This document shows positions 9,378 through 20,123 of a stretch of 25,199 nucleotides of DNA, piece by piece. Numbering within the stretch: the first letter of the stretch is position 1; every line of letters begins with the position of its first letter. The stretch is from positions 1 through 25,199 of the forward strand of contig JNEM01014654.1 of the NCBI GenBank assembly GCA_000697335.1, given 5' to 3'. The position numbers and the translations under genes were made by a program. The notes below the pieces were generated by a model. It was not told the origin of the DNA and ran no database searches. It worked only from the letters and a program-made list of their open reading frames with translations. The stretch is from Conidiobolus incongruus B7586. Taxonomy: Eukaryota > Entomophthoromycota > Entomophthoromycetes > Entomophthorales > Conidiobolaceae.

Positions 9378-12300
9378 TATATATAATAATTTGCTTCTTT
9401 GAATTTTTTGTTATGTGATTATACTATGTTTGATATAGAAAATTATTATAATATTATAATATTCTACATGAAATATATTTCAAATATATACATCTGTTCA
9501 AATTAAAACATAACAATTATCATTAATTTTTTTTATTAAAGTAAAAACTATATATTTTATATTTAATAACAATAATACATAGTTAGATAAATCGTATGCT
9601 ATTTTGATGCATGATTAAAAGTAATATATATTAAATGATTTCTTATATAAAAACTAATCATCATCCTTAAAATCATTATGGTAATATCCGGTATTCTATG
9701 AGGAATTATTAAAAAAAATCAAAGTATTTTCAAAACTAATATTACTAAAATAATAGTTTTTGAGGTAATTTAATTCCAAATATTTGTTTCTCAAGCATTA
9801 TCTTTATACAGTTCAAAAGAATTTTTATTGTGTGATAATCCCATTTAATTAATGTCCAGCATAGATTGTTCAAATTTTTAAATTGATATTGGATGATTTC
9901 TACTGCTCTCAACCATTCAAACAGTTAATTTAAATCCATAATAGGACAAATAAACTTAAGTACAATCCCTATTCACTATTATTTATGTAAAATGCATCTC
10001 CAAATTATCCAATGAGAGCATAAGCACTATTAATAGGGGAAACAAATTGCATAATTGATATTTTAACTAGGAGCACACATTTGTAAAATGTATTGGTTCA
10101 TATTTGTCAAATTTTATTTGAAATTCAACATAAAAATTGTGATTTAAATTAAGATTATAAACTCGTTCAAATCATTCCTAAAAAATTATGATACAATATT
10201 TGTTACTTGTTTAATATTTCAAAATATACAATGAAATCAAGATGACTTCATAGTTAGTATAATTTAGGTTATAGACCCGATAGTTCTCATATCATACATA
10301 TATGATAATTAAAATTTAATAAATATAAAGTTTGGAAGATCAAACAGTTAATAATTCATCTCGATCTAAAATAAATAAAATGATTGCTAAATAATAATAA
10401 TAATAAATGTCTTTTGTATTTTATTATTTTAAGGATATTTTTTATTATAGTTAGAAAATTCATTTGTTCCAATTAATCTAATATAATTTAATCATTTTAT
10501 TTTTTTTCACATTATATAAAATAATATATAGTACAATTAATAAAAAAAGCTTGCAATCCAATATGAATAAGTATATGTTACCTAAAATGAAAATAATAAC
10601 AATAGATTATTGCGAATGATCAATACTATTCATCAAACTAATTCTAACTAATTTTCCTCATAATAATTCAATTTTGCTCTATTATATCAAATAAAAACAT
10701 TGAATCTGTATTTAAAACTAATAGTTTAACTAGAAATTTTATTAAATTTGAATTGATCAAAGTTATAATAGTTCGATCGTTGTTTAAGATTTCTTTCATT
10801 TTCATATTTGCTTTTAGTATATATTTTTTGAATATTGAATATTGATTTTAACCTAATATTAATTGAAATGAACCTACTAATCATTAAGTTAATTTTAATC
10901 CTTTGATGGATATTCTGATAAACTGATACTGTACAAGACTATCAAATAATAACTCTTTAGACTTTCAAATTGTTATTAATTAAGACAACTAGAAACATAA
11001 TGATAATTTTCTTTAATTATCGATCACTCACATAAAAAATCAAAACCTGTAGTCTGAAACTATTTACTCATGATTATAGTATGACTTAATACTTAATTAT
11101 ATCAATTATCAAAGTATATATATTCATATATGTGAATTGATATAACTTTTCCATTTCTTGATTTGCTATAATCGGAAATATAGGTTGAAAAACTAAATAT
11201 ATGACGTATGTTGGAATATTATACTGCAAGGTAAATGCTTGGTTTTCAAATACTAATACTCTAAAGTAAATATAAATTAAAGATGATCGAATTTAAACTG
11301 ATATTAATGATCTTAATATAAAAATTATTATATATATTTACTAAAATTAAAATTAAAATTATTGTTTATAAAATATTTCAATTTGAATTTTATAACAAAA
11401 ATAATTTCAAACATGAAGTTCAATAGATAATTTTAGCTTGAAAGCAAAGATAATAAATATCAACAAATGACTTCAATTGGTTTTTGAAGTGGATATGGGC
11501 AAATAACTAGACAAATAAAAGGTTACAATTGATCAGTACTAAACTCTTTTCAATTAACCGCTTGATTAATGAATAAAAATGCTTATTTTCTTTCATTTTT
11601 AATCAAATTAATGAGTTGGACTCAGTTGCCCAAAAGTTGGAATTTAATAATGGAATAGATTTGGATTTAACAGATTTCAATATAAATATTTTACTTATGA
11701 TATCATCGACGGAAGCATTTTTACTATATTTAGTTTGGGATAATTTGATTTAATATGAAATATAGTTGACATAAAAATACTGAGGATAAAATATATCGAT
11801 ATTTAAGATTTAATCACGATTTTTAATAAATAGGAGATATTCGTAAATCATTTTCTTTCACTTATATCCTCTACTTTTTTAGTTTTCGATCAATAAACAT
11901 ATACCTATTTCTTATCAATATACTTTTGTTATATAGTTTAATTTTGCTGATGAAAATATTAATTATTCAATTTTATTAGTATGATAAATAGTTTTAAAAA
12001 TGTTTTAATCTAATAAATTTCAAGATAGTTTCGTTTGAATATTCTCAAATTAATTAAACCAAATAAATTAACCCTAAAAAAACTATTATAAAATTATTAT
12101 ATTTAGTAGATTTTATGTTTTTAACATTTTTTAGTATCAAATACCGATCATAAATAAATATAATTATTAAAAACAATAATATATGATAATTTGTTAAATA
12201 TTCGGAAGTTTCTCAACCAATAAGCCTCACTTTGTTATAAACTCTATTTTATAAACATTTAACAAAAATTTTCTATTATAATCATAGTTAAATTAAGTGT

Positions 12301-12480
12301 TTTGACATATTGGATCAATGAATCAGAAGTTTATTTTGTAATAGTTTAGATATTCAGATTTTATATTATAAATTAATATATATATTCAAATAATTATATT
12401 TAGTTTCGTGATTATAGCTTATAAAAAAATAATACATAATCAGCTATATACTACTTGATATATCTTGACAATATATATAT

Positions 12481-12540
12481 TAACAGTAACAGTAACAATA
12501 ACAATAACAATTACAACAATAATAATAATAATAATAATAG
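12481..12540. repeat. compound microsatellite, TAACAR then AAT
   Basis: Two TAACAG units and three TAACAA units stand in tandem (12481-12510). A short transition follows and then an AAT run to about 12539. The steps between neighbouring unit types look like successive mutation and slippage from one ancestral repeat. Confidence 0.85.
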
Positions 12541-13642
12541 ATATCAATTGAATTAATTTTTCTAATCAAAGGTTCATATTTGCTATGCAAACAATTGTTT
12601 TTGAGTACAATATCAATTTTACTCACCTTATGATTACTATCATCACTTTTTCATAAATATATTATTTTTTAGTTAAAGCTAGTAGTTAGCTAAAATTTAT
12701 ATATATCGGGAATTTCCGAATATAGGAAATTGAAATGAATCGATTATATTAATATAATGAATTGAGCTCAAGATCGTTAATATCAATCTATCTATAAAAA
12801 TTTTCCAGAATATAATTTAACTATTTTAAATAATTTTATTCAATAAAAATATTAGATTTGATCTCAATTTCTATTTCTATTGAGTTGAATTTGATTATGA
12901 TGGAGTCAGGAAAAAATACTGTCAAATGAAGTAATCTTAATTGACAAATTAAGTAGACAGATAGGAATTGACAATCAATTTTGATCAATTTGATCACTCA
13001 TCGTCATATCAATTATCGATCTTAAGGTTTAAAAGGGATTGCTTAAAAATAAAATGGATTGGTTAATAATACTTGCTTCATGTTCATTTCCATTATGTTC
13101 TCATAAATTCTAATTTATTCAATATTTTCTAAAAATTTTATGATATTTGATCATATTACATCATCAATTTTAACCAATCACATGGAAATATGCTTAAATT
13201 CGTCAATTTTTAACTATAAATCAATTTAACACGTATTAGAATCGTCTTGAAACCTTATCAAGGATGTTTGGCATAATGATATCATAGGAAGAACTAGTCT
13301 ACTTAATTATATAAGATTATATTGACAACAATAATAATTACCCTTAATCTATGATAGAAGTTTGATTTTTGAAAAACAAGAAATGGATGATCAATGATAC
13401 AGTTACAAATGGCTTAAACCCCATATTCGACAAAAATCTATAGCTTTAAGTTATATAATTGGAATTTTTTATATCATATCTGTTGTATTCTTCAATATAT
13501 TACAGTGTCTAACATATTATTCCAGCTATAATTACCATCATCATTGACTAAAAATTTAATCAGTTACTTGTTTATTTCATGAATTTAAGTGATAATTGCT
13601 ATACAAATTAGTAAAATCAATTAATATTTCTCAGGAGTAATA

Positions 13643-13742
13643 CAAACAGAAGGATATTCCTGTTTGAAAAATGAATTCATCTTCATTTCTGTAATTGTCA
13701 ACTTTCGATGATTTCATATAGTCTTTAAAAGATAAAGTTGAC
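13643..13742. repeat. two inverted repeats upstream of the bZIP gene
   Basis: At 13643-13666 an imperfect palindrome has outer arms CAAACAG and CTGTTTG. At 13697-13705 and 13734-13742 the arms GTCAACTTT and AAAGTTGAC are exact reverse complements with a 28-base spacer. Both contain more G and C than the surrounding DNA. They sit 0.5-0.6 kb upstream of the bZIP start codon, so a regulatory role is possible but not shown. Confidence 0.5.
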
Positions 13743-14173
13743 GTTTGGGATATTTTCTGATAAGTGATTAATAATAAACTCTAAAATTATATTCAACGAG
13801 CTTTTCAATAATAAAATCACTAGAATTATAATAGATAAAAAATTTTATAATAATGATAATGAGGTTGCAATGTCTTTGTGATGAAATTAAGATTATCCTC
13901 GGTAAATTCTAGAAAGTTTAAGATTTGGTCAGGAGACATGTGGATAAATTCAAATCTAATAATTTTGGTTATTTTCACTTGCATTTATTCATCAAACTGA
14001 GAAATAATCAGAGTGAGTGTTGTTTGCTTACATATTATGAAATCATCCAGGATCCATCATGGACTTTTGATTGGTCGAATTTGATCACACTGATTCTTAA
14101 AATTTCGATTCAATAGAATTTTTTTGATCAACGAATTTGATCGGGTGAGCTACCTGATTTGTCAGTTATTAAA

Positions 14174-14206
14174 CCAATCAAATTCATTCAAAATGTAGTA
14201 TAAAAG
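14174..14206 (+). promoter_or_regulatory. CCAAT and TATA elements of the bZIP gene
   Basis: CCAAT at 14174-14178 is followed by TATAAAAG at 14199-14206. Transcription would be expected to start about 30 bp further on, near 14230-14240. That leaves room for a short leader before the ATG at 14277 and argues against translation starting any earlier. Confidence 0.6.
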
Positions 14207-14276
14207 AACTTGATCTGAGTCTCAAATTATTAAGAATTTGATCAAATTGAATTCATTCTTGACAATAATATTAACA

Positions 14277-15173
14277 ATGACTTCGTTTGCCGAATCCCAA
14301 TACCAATTCCAACAAAATACTAGCTTAAATATCTCTAATGATATTGGTAGGCACTTGGAATTAGACCAGCATATGTGCATGCTTAGAAATAAAACCCCAT
14401 CTCAATTGCCTCTTTCACCTAATAGCGATAATATGTATTCAGGCTATCAACCCATGAATGTCAGCGATTCTTTTTACAATAACTCTAATTTCAATACTTC
14501 ATCCGGCGATATAGGCGCTCATAATATTCACTATACTCCTGAACAACTAACAGAGCTTCTTAATTGTGGTAAATTATTCCTTCCTTCATATGATCCAACT
14601 GGCTTAATGTATCAGCAATTCCCTGAAATGATGACTGAACCCAATTCCATCCCATGGGGCGCTCTCTACACTTCTCCCCAACAATCTTCGGATCTGGAAT
14701 GTTTGCAGCCATTGGCAAATGAATACCAATTTACTCCATTCGCACAATCTAAATACTCCAATGACACTGAATCGAGCCCATCTTCCTCAGTGGACCCAAC
14801 TTGCATCACTGCTACTGGATCTCCTACCCATCCTTCTTCAATGTGTCCTACTCAATCTATTCCAATTTCGACTTATGACTCTTCATCGGATTCTTCCATT
14901 CCATCTCCTCCTAACAAAACAGTGAGCTCTAATCATAAAACATCCCAAATTAAGGGGAACAATAAATGCATAGATGATAGCAAAATGTTAAAATTGATCA
15001 AAAACAGAGAGGCAGCTGCCAAATGCCGCAAAAAGAAGAGGGAATATCTCAAAACGACTCGAGCTCTCATTGAATCCCTCAATATGGAGAATTCCCAATT
15101 GGAAGAATGTATTCTCAGATTAAGGGAAGAGATTGTTGATATGAAACTCTTATTGGCAAATATCGATCACTAA
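14277..15173 (+). CDS. Atf1/CREB-like bZIP transcription factor
   Basis: A DNA-binding regulator of 298 residues in one exon, acting in the nucleus as a dimer. The ATG at 14277 has A at -3 and fits the TATA box; the frame opens further upstream at 14238, but only with TTG. Residues 1-235 are rich in Ser, Thr, Asn, Gln and Pro, as in activation domains, and contain eight Ser/Thr-Pro sites (T40, S47, T87, S133, T153, S167, S182, S210) that a MAP kinase could phosphorylate. The basic region at 239-257 has the invariant N243 and R251 in N-R-E-A-A-A-K-C-R. The zipper follows with T261, L268, L275, L282 and M289 at the d positions and N272 at an a position, which favours homodimers. The end L-R-E-E-I-V-x-M-K-x-L-L resembles fission yeast Atf1, whereas the basic region is CREB-like. 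The Atf1-type osmotic-stress and TAP domains are not evident. Target and role are inferred only. Confidence 0.92.
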   Translation: MTSFAESQYQFQQNTSLNISNDIGRHLELDQHMCMLRNKTPSQLPLSPNSDNMYSGYQPMNVSDSFYNNSNFNTSSGDIGAHNIHYTPEQLTELLNCGKLFLPSYDPTGLMYQQFPEMMTEPNSIPWGALYTSPQQSSDLECLQPLANEYQFTPFAQSKYSNDTESSPSSSVDPTCITATGSPTHPSSMCPTQSIPISTYDSSSDSSIPSPPNKTVSSNHKTSQIKGNNKCIDDSKMLKLIKNREAAAKCRKKKREYLKTTRALIESLNMENSQLEECILRLREEIVDMKLLLANIDH

Positions 15174-15830
15174 TTATAAATTGTATCGAAGACTAATTAT
15201 TTGTGATGGATGATCAAGAAGTTATGAAAAAGCGGGACTAGTTAAACAAACAGCAGATCATCATGAAACATTACGATATTTACTAATATCTATAACTATG
15301 TGTATCACTTGTAATTTAAATAGGAAATTATTTCACATTATTGAAATTCCATCAACTATTTAACTTCCTCTTTCTCCTCTCCTCCCCATTCCTTTATCTT
15401 TACTGTACTGAAAATATATTGACCACCATCATCATCATCATCGAATTTGTAAAATAAACAGTTAATTAATCCAAAAATTAATTTATCCCCTTTATAATAT
15501 TAAAATTTCATTAATTTTCAATATTGATTTTTTCGATTATTTTATCATCTATTCTTTAAACCATCAGCATTTGACTATTACATAGGTTAGTTATTCAATT
15601 TGAAAATTTTATGCAGTCATCAATTTTTTACCGTTTAATATAAAATTCTAAATTCCGAATGCATAGATGAAAATTTATTCGATTCAAATATTAGTCAATT
15701 AGAATTTAAAAAATTGATAATCATTGAATATATTATGTCAATTCAACATTTTTATAGCTATTAATGATATATTTTAAATTGAATTAACTAAATTATTTCC
15801 ATTATTCTTGAATTATTATATTAAAATTTA

Positions 15831-15866
<36 letters not shown>

Positions 15867-17804
15867 CAATATTATAAATTCTCCTATCAAATTAAGATTA
15901 TCAAATACTTACAAATAGATCTGAAATTGTACGGAATATAAATCACCAATATTAGAAGTTCTTTGAGAGAGGAATTTTTCTAAAAATATAGCTTTTTAAA
16001 CTATGCTTGTCAATCTCACCACTTTTGAATGATTGAAAACCAATCATAGAATTACAATACATATAATAATAATTAGATAATTATACATATAGTTTGTGTG
16101 TGTGTTTATGTCATAATTTTTTGAACAGAATTTTCCATAACCAAAAATACTTCAATGTTTCTTAGAGAAATGAGTTATAATGTTTTATTATTAATTGTAC
16201 TGATATTCTAAAAAGTATTTGTTGAACAAATTACTATGATATAATTAATTTAATGTGAATTCATTTTGATAAATTAAAAATTGTTTAATTTATTCAAAAT
16301 TCATTTTTGTGTATAATTACAAATTGGGTTATTTATCAACTTATACTTTCAAACATTAAAAATCTTATACAAGTATATAATAATTTTGAAATGTAATAAC
16401 ATCATATAATTGATTATTATACATTTAAATAACTAAATCGTAATAATACTTATATAAAAATTTTAAAATAACAGTAAAATGGTAATCAAATTCCATGTAG
16501 TGCTTGATTTATTATATCATAAAATAAATTTATTCCATGATATATTAATATATGTTAGTTATATTGTGATAAGTTCCTAATTCAATCCATTTATGGGGTA
16601 ACAATATATTATGAATTAATTATTATTTATATACTCTAAAAATTTGTCCAATTAATGGTATATATGTTAAAAAAATTTCTCTTAATTATCAATTTAAAAT
16701 TACTAATCTTTAAACTAAAGATGAGTCGGTTGTAATCTCATAATGAAAAAATAAATCGAGATAATTAAATCATCACGCTCTGTATTGAATTATTTATATA
16801 GTTTTTGAATAATAATCGAAGAATAGAATTACAATTTGATAAAAATAATAGCTTAGATATCCAATAGCATCAATAAATTTAATCTTAAAATTAACTCAGA
16901 ATGCATGTTTAAAATATGATTTCATTGTAAGCATTCATTCAAGATTTATAGTGATCAAAAACGACAGAATTAAATATATTCCAATATAAGGCTAAGAGAC
17001 AGATAATGTAAATACAATCTAATAAATTGAATATTAACTCTATTTATATTATTTTTGGCAATTATATATTTTCGAGTACTATACCAGTTATATTAAAGTA
17101 TTCAATTTCTTAATTTCGAGTTAATAAGCGGCATTGAGCAATGAATTATGAATTTTATAAAAGGTACATAATCTGTATATAAAAAAATTATACATATATA
17201 CTCATGATCATACTTTTTTATAAATATTAATAAACGATATAAAATACATATATAAAAATACATATATTACAATATTGTTTCTATATTATACATACTCATC
17301 ATGCATTTTGTAACCATGGACCGAGTATTGATTAAATGGAAAATGTCAAAAAAAAATCTATTACTGAATAAATTCATTTTATAACCAGCTCTAAAAACCC
17401 CTGATTATAGATTTGGGTCCAACAATCACCATCAACACGTCACTATAATTAAAGTAATATAGAATCGAAACTATATGTGATAATAATTAAGAATATTTAT
17501 TTTAAGATATTAGTCAAATAAATGTAATATTTCATCTATTGAAATAATTTTTTTTCAAAATATGATCATTATAAATAAGAATATTATTATATAATTTTTA
17601 ATTTGTATGTTTTTTAAAAATTAATCCTTGAAAAATATCAAATTCTAAATTATTTCATTAACTAAATTTAAGCAGGCATTTAACTTCTAAAATATTAAAA
17701 AGCAAAAAAAAACAATCTCTAAACTTTTTGTCCAACTCTGTACTTTCAAATTTTCAAATTTGGATCGTTACAAATTTAGTAAATAATTAATAATTTATTT
17801 CTGA
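15174..17804. other. gene-free region after the bZIP gene
   Basis: The first few hundred bases are the likely bZIP 3' untranslated region: a pyrimidine-rich stretch near 15365-15395, an ATC repeat at 15427-15442 and an AATAAA at 15453-15458 that could be the poly(A) signal. Beyond that the DNA is AT-rich, with an ATT run at 15832-15866 and a short GT run near 16095-16105. I see no coding exon on either strand. Confidence 0.55.
15832..15866. repeat. (ATT)n microsatellite
   Basis: About eleven uninterrupted ATT units, the longest trinucleotide run in the window. It is probably length-variable between strains. Confidence 0.9.
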
Positions 17805-17857
17805 CCAATAGAGATCAATAAACTGTAAAACAAATTTCAAAAATTCAGGTATAAATA
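17805..17857 (+). promoter_or_regulatory. CCAAT and TATA elements of the isomerase gene
   Basis: CCAAT at 17805-17809 and TATAAATA at 17850-17857 lie upstream of the ATG at 17913. The TATA box is 56 bp from the start codon, leaving a leader of roughly 25-30 bases that is rich in C and T. The order and approximate spacing resemble the bZIP promoter at 14174-14206. Confidence 0.55.
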
Positions 17858-17912
17858 CTTGAATTAATCATCAATTTCTTTTCATTTATATTCATTGAAT
17901 CCTTTACAAACT

Positions 17913-18797
17913 ATGTCAAAACAATTTAAAAATATTAAATTTCCAATAAATTATCCTAAATATTTATATAACAATGATTTACCAATTATTTGTCAATTAG
18001 ATATACAAGGAAATCTATTTGTATTAAGTTTAGTTAATAAGGATAATCGATTCAGTCCATATTCCATGAAAGCTATGTTAGAAGCTTTAGATGATGTAGA
18101 AGAGTATTACTGGACCGAAAGACAAGATAAAAAAGTTCCAAGAGCCTTATTAACCATTGGTCAAGGTCATATCTATTCCAATGGCTTGGATAGGGACAGT
18201 ATTCCAAGCATTGGAATCATCGAATTTTTAAAATTGTACCATTCCGTCATTGCTAAATTATTGAAATGTCCAATCCCTACTATTGCAGCTATCAATGGTC
18301 ATACATTTGCTGGTGGTACAGTAAGTTTGAATAAAATCTGGTATAAGATTATTATTGAGTTTGTTTTATTAGATTTTTGCTTTGGCCCACGATTTAAGAG
18401 TGATGAGATCTGATCGGGGTTACCTTTGCATGGTAAATAATTAAATTATTGTTACCAGATCAACCATTAATCCTTTAATTAGAATGAAATTGACTTAAAT
18501 TTATCCTTAACACCTGGACTCACTAGTGTGATCAAATCTAAAGTTAGAGATTTTACGACCTTTAGAAATTTGATATTGTTAGGTCATCGATACAAAGCGC
18601 AAGAAGCTCTGGATGCAGGTTTAGTCGACACAATCGTTCCTGGTGAGGAGGTTTTCAACAAGGCCAAAGAATTGGCGGAATCTCTAGCTGCTAAAATCGT
18701 ACCTGGTGGTGAAGCTTATGGTAACCTACGTAAAGAATATCTTATTGATACAATCAAAAAGCTGGAATCACATGATACTGGGTTCGCTAAATTATAA
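17913..18797 (+). CDS. peroxisomal delta3,delta2-enoyl-CoA isomerase
   Basis: Crotonase-fold enzyme that moves the double bond of 3-enoyl-CoA to the 2-position so that unsaturated fatty acids can be beta-oxidised. Exons 17913-18320, 18373-18432 and 18483-18797 join in phase 0 to 260 residues; introns are 52 and 50 bp (GTAAGT and GTAAAT donors). The oxyanion-hole segments are Y-S-N-G-L-D at 88-93 and I-N-G-H-T-F-A-G-G-T at 127-136. By eye alignment, the first hydratase glutamate (in G-G-G-C-E of rat crotonase) is replaced near I137. The second, in Q-P-E, is kept as E158 in M-N-E-I-D. A single retained glutamate at that site fits isomerases rather than hydratases. The segment M-R-S-D-R-G-Y-L-C-M resembles plant peroxisomal ECI proteins as I remember them. 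The C-terminus A-K-L (258-260) is a type-1 peroxisomal targeting signal. The frame is also open upstream to a TTG at 17895; the ATG at 17913 is preferred. Exact substrate preference is inferred. Confidence 0.9.
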
Positions 18798-19463
18798 TAA
18801 AATCCATTAAAAAAGCTGAAAATATCTTAATTTGTATTTAATTATTGATTGAATAAATTAGGTGGAATAATATATTTAATCTTAAAACTCTATATATTTC
18901 AATATTGATTGCAAGAAAAATTGGCTTTAGGACTTTGAAAATTTGACTCATAATAAAAGAAAACTAAGCTTGAATTATTTATTAATCTCTAAAATGTGCC
19001 CCATTTTAACTCATTTTTTGTTTTATATATTATTAAAAATAAAATAATATACAAATTCATATATCTATAATTGATTTTTGATTAACCTTGATCTTCAAGT
19101 TTAATCTTTATAAGTTTTTTCAACTGTTTTGGATAAGGAATTGAGATTTATAAATTGGATTTAATGTATAGTAATGTTATAACTAATAATCGATACTTTT
19201 CAATTCATTTATCTAGATACCCCTTAACAAAATTTTGATGCATCACCTTAATATTTTATATTAATTGACTTGAAATTATAAAAATTTATGAAATTATACA
19301 CAAATTCGAACTAAAATTTATCGGCTATCGGCTATTCTTTTATCCCTAATTAATTTAATTGTGAAAAATAAAGATTAAATAGTATTTAAGTGGCAAGTCA
19401 TTTATATCGTGTTAAAACTATTTAATAAAAAAAAATATAAGTAAAATTTATTTAAAACAAAAA
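18798..19463. other. intergenic region between convergent genes
   Basis: These 666 bp separate the stops of the isomerase and thioesterase genes. They should hold both 3' ends, including an AATAAA overlapping the isomerase stop (18796-18801) and TTTATT at 19447-19452, which reads AATAAA for the minus-strand gene. I see no coding sequence here. Confidence 0.6.
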
Positions 19464-20073
19464 TTATATCTTTGCAGGAATTAATTTAGTTAATCTAGCC
19501 ATTGCAATTAATTTGTCATCATCCTCTTGGTAAATTTCTATAGTTCCAAAAGCTAAGGTTTTACCATGTTTGGGACATTTTGATTTCTACAAATCACAAA
19601 TTTTAGCAAAGTATTAATATTTGAAATGAATCTTGATTACTATTATAAGGGTCTTTCCAACGGGAGCTGAGGAGATATAACTGATATTTAAGTCTGTAGA
19701 CCAAGCTACTTGGTTGGAATCAATAGCCCAAATGGAGTAAGAGCATACTACATCGCAAATTGCTGAAATTTTGCCTCCGTGAATGGTGCCATTAAAATTC
19801 TAAAACAGGATAATAAAACTATTCAAGGTAATATGAGTATCAATAAGTCACTTACACTATCTTCGGGTTTCACTTTGAATTTAAAAGTCAAGTCCCCATT
19901 TGTTTTAGCTTCAATTAACTCTAACTAAAAAATTAGTGATTGAAATGACCATACAAATAAAAAAGTACTCTATTAGTAATATGATCATCGAAGCCGCCAG
20001 TAGTGTTAATCCCCTCTAACACCAGTTTAAAATCTTGAGTAATATCTTTAACTTCTTTTTTATTTTTTGACAT
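19464..20073 (-). CDS. ACOT13-like hotdog acyl-CoA thioesterase, four exons
   Basis: Hydrolyses acyl-CoA to free fatty acid and CoA. I assembled it from splice sites: exons 20073-19969, 19924-19856, 19799-19641 and 19586-19464, all joined in phase 0 into 151 residues. Introns are 44, 56 and 54 bp with GTACTT, GTAAGT and GTAATC donors. The product aligns along its length with human ACOT13 (140 residues). It keeps every active-site position I remember: N59, H65 and G66 in N-x-x-G-T-I-H-G-G, D74 nine residues after the histidine, and S92 (human N50, H56, G57, D65, S83). Residues 93-103 (T-D-L-N-I-S-Y-I-S-S-A) and the late H-G-K-T-L-A-F segment at 117-123 are also typical. Such enzymes work as tetramers. 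The C-terminus A-K-I is not a canonical peroxisomal signal, so the site of action is open. The second acceptor could lie 6 bp further on, removing two residues. Confidence 0.9.
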
Positions 20074-20117
20074 ATTAATAGTTGATCAAATAAATATAAT
20101 ATGTTGCAAGTTTTGAG

Positions 20118-20123
20118 TTTATA
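20118..20123 (-). promoter_or_regulatory. possible TATA box of the thioesterase gene
   Basis: TTTATA on the plus strand reads TATAAA on the minus strand, 45-50 bp upstream of the start codon at 20073. That is a distance similar to the TATA-to-ATG spacing of the other two TATA-bearing genes here. Confidence 0.4.

Larger units (their letters stand above)
6038..14173. other. 8.1 kb gene-free AT-rich region
   Basis: I find no supported gene on either strand over this span. Open frames are short and have the amino-acid make-up of random AT-rich DNA, and I saw no splice-linked exons with recognisable motifs. It holds simple repeats (an AAT run near 10390-10405, and the TAACAR/AAT tract at 12481-12540), a perfect 15-bp-stem hairpin at 9344-9377, a 16-bp palindrome at 12743-12758, and inverted repeats near 13643-13742. 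The first 100 bp or so next to 6037 belong to the tRNase Z promoter and leader. The last part probably contains the upstream control region of the bZIP gene. Unrecognised non-coding RNA genes cannot be excluded. Confidence 0.6.

Noticed and set aside
11099-11143. Inverted repeat with 9-bp arms around an AT-rich core
   Set aside because: Arms are short and almost all AT, with no nearby gene; likely chance.
12743-12758. 16-bp AT-only palindrome
   Set aside because: Short AT-only palindromes are expected often at this composition.
13925-14116. Open frame of 63 codons upstream of the bZIP
   Set aside because: It starts with TTG, has no recognisable motif and lies in the likely promoter region.
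14238-14276. Earlier start for the bZIP that would add a hydrophobic, signal-like N-terminus
   Set aside because: The codon at 14238 is TTG, not ATG, and it lies where the TATA box predicts the transcription start. The ATG at 14277 has a good context.
17895-17912. Six extra residues before the isomerase ATG
   Set aside because: The frame opens with TTG; the first ATG is at 17913.
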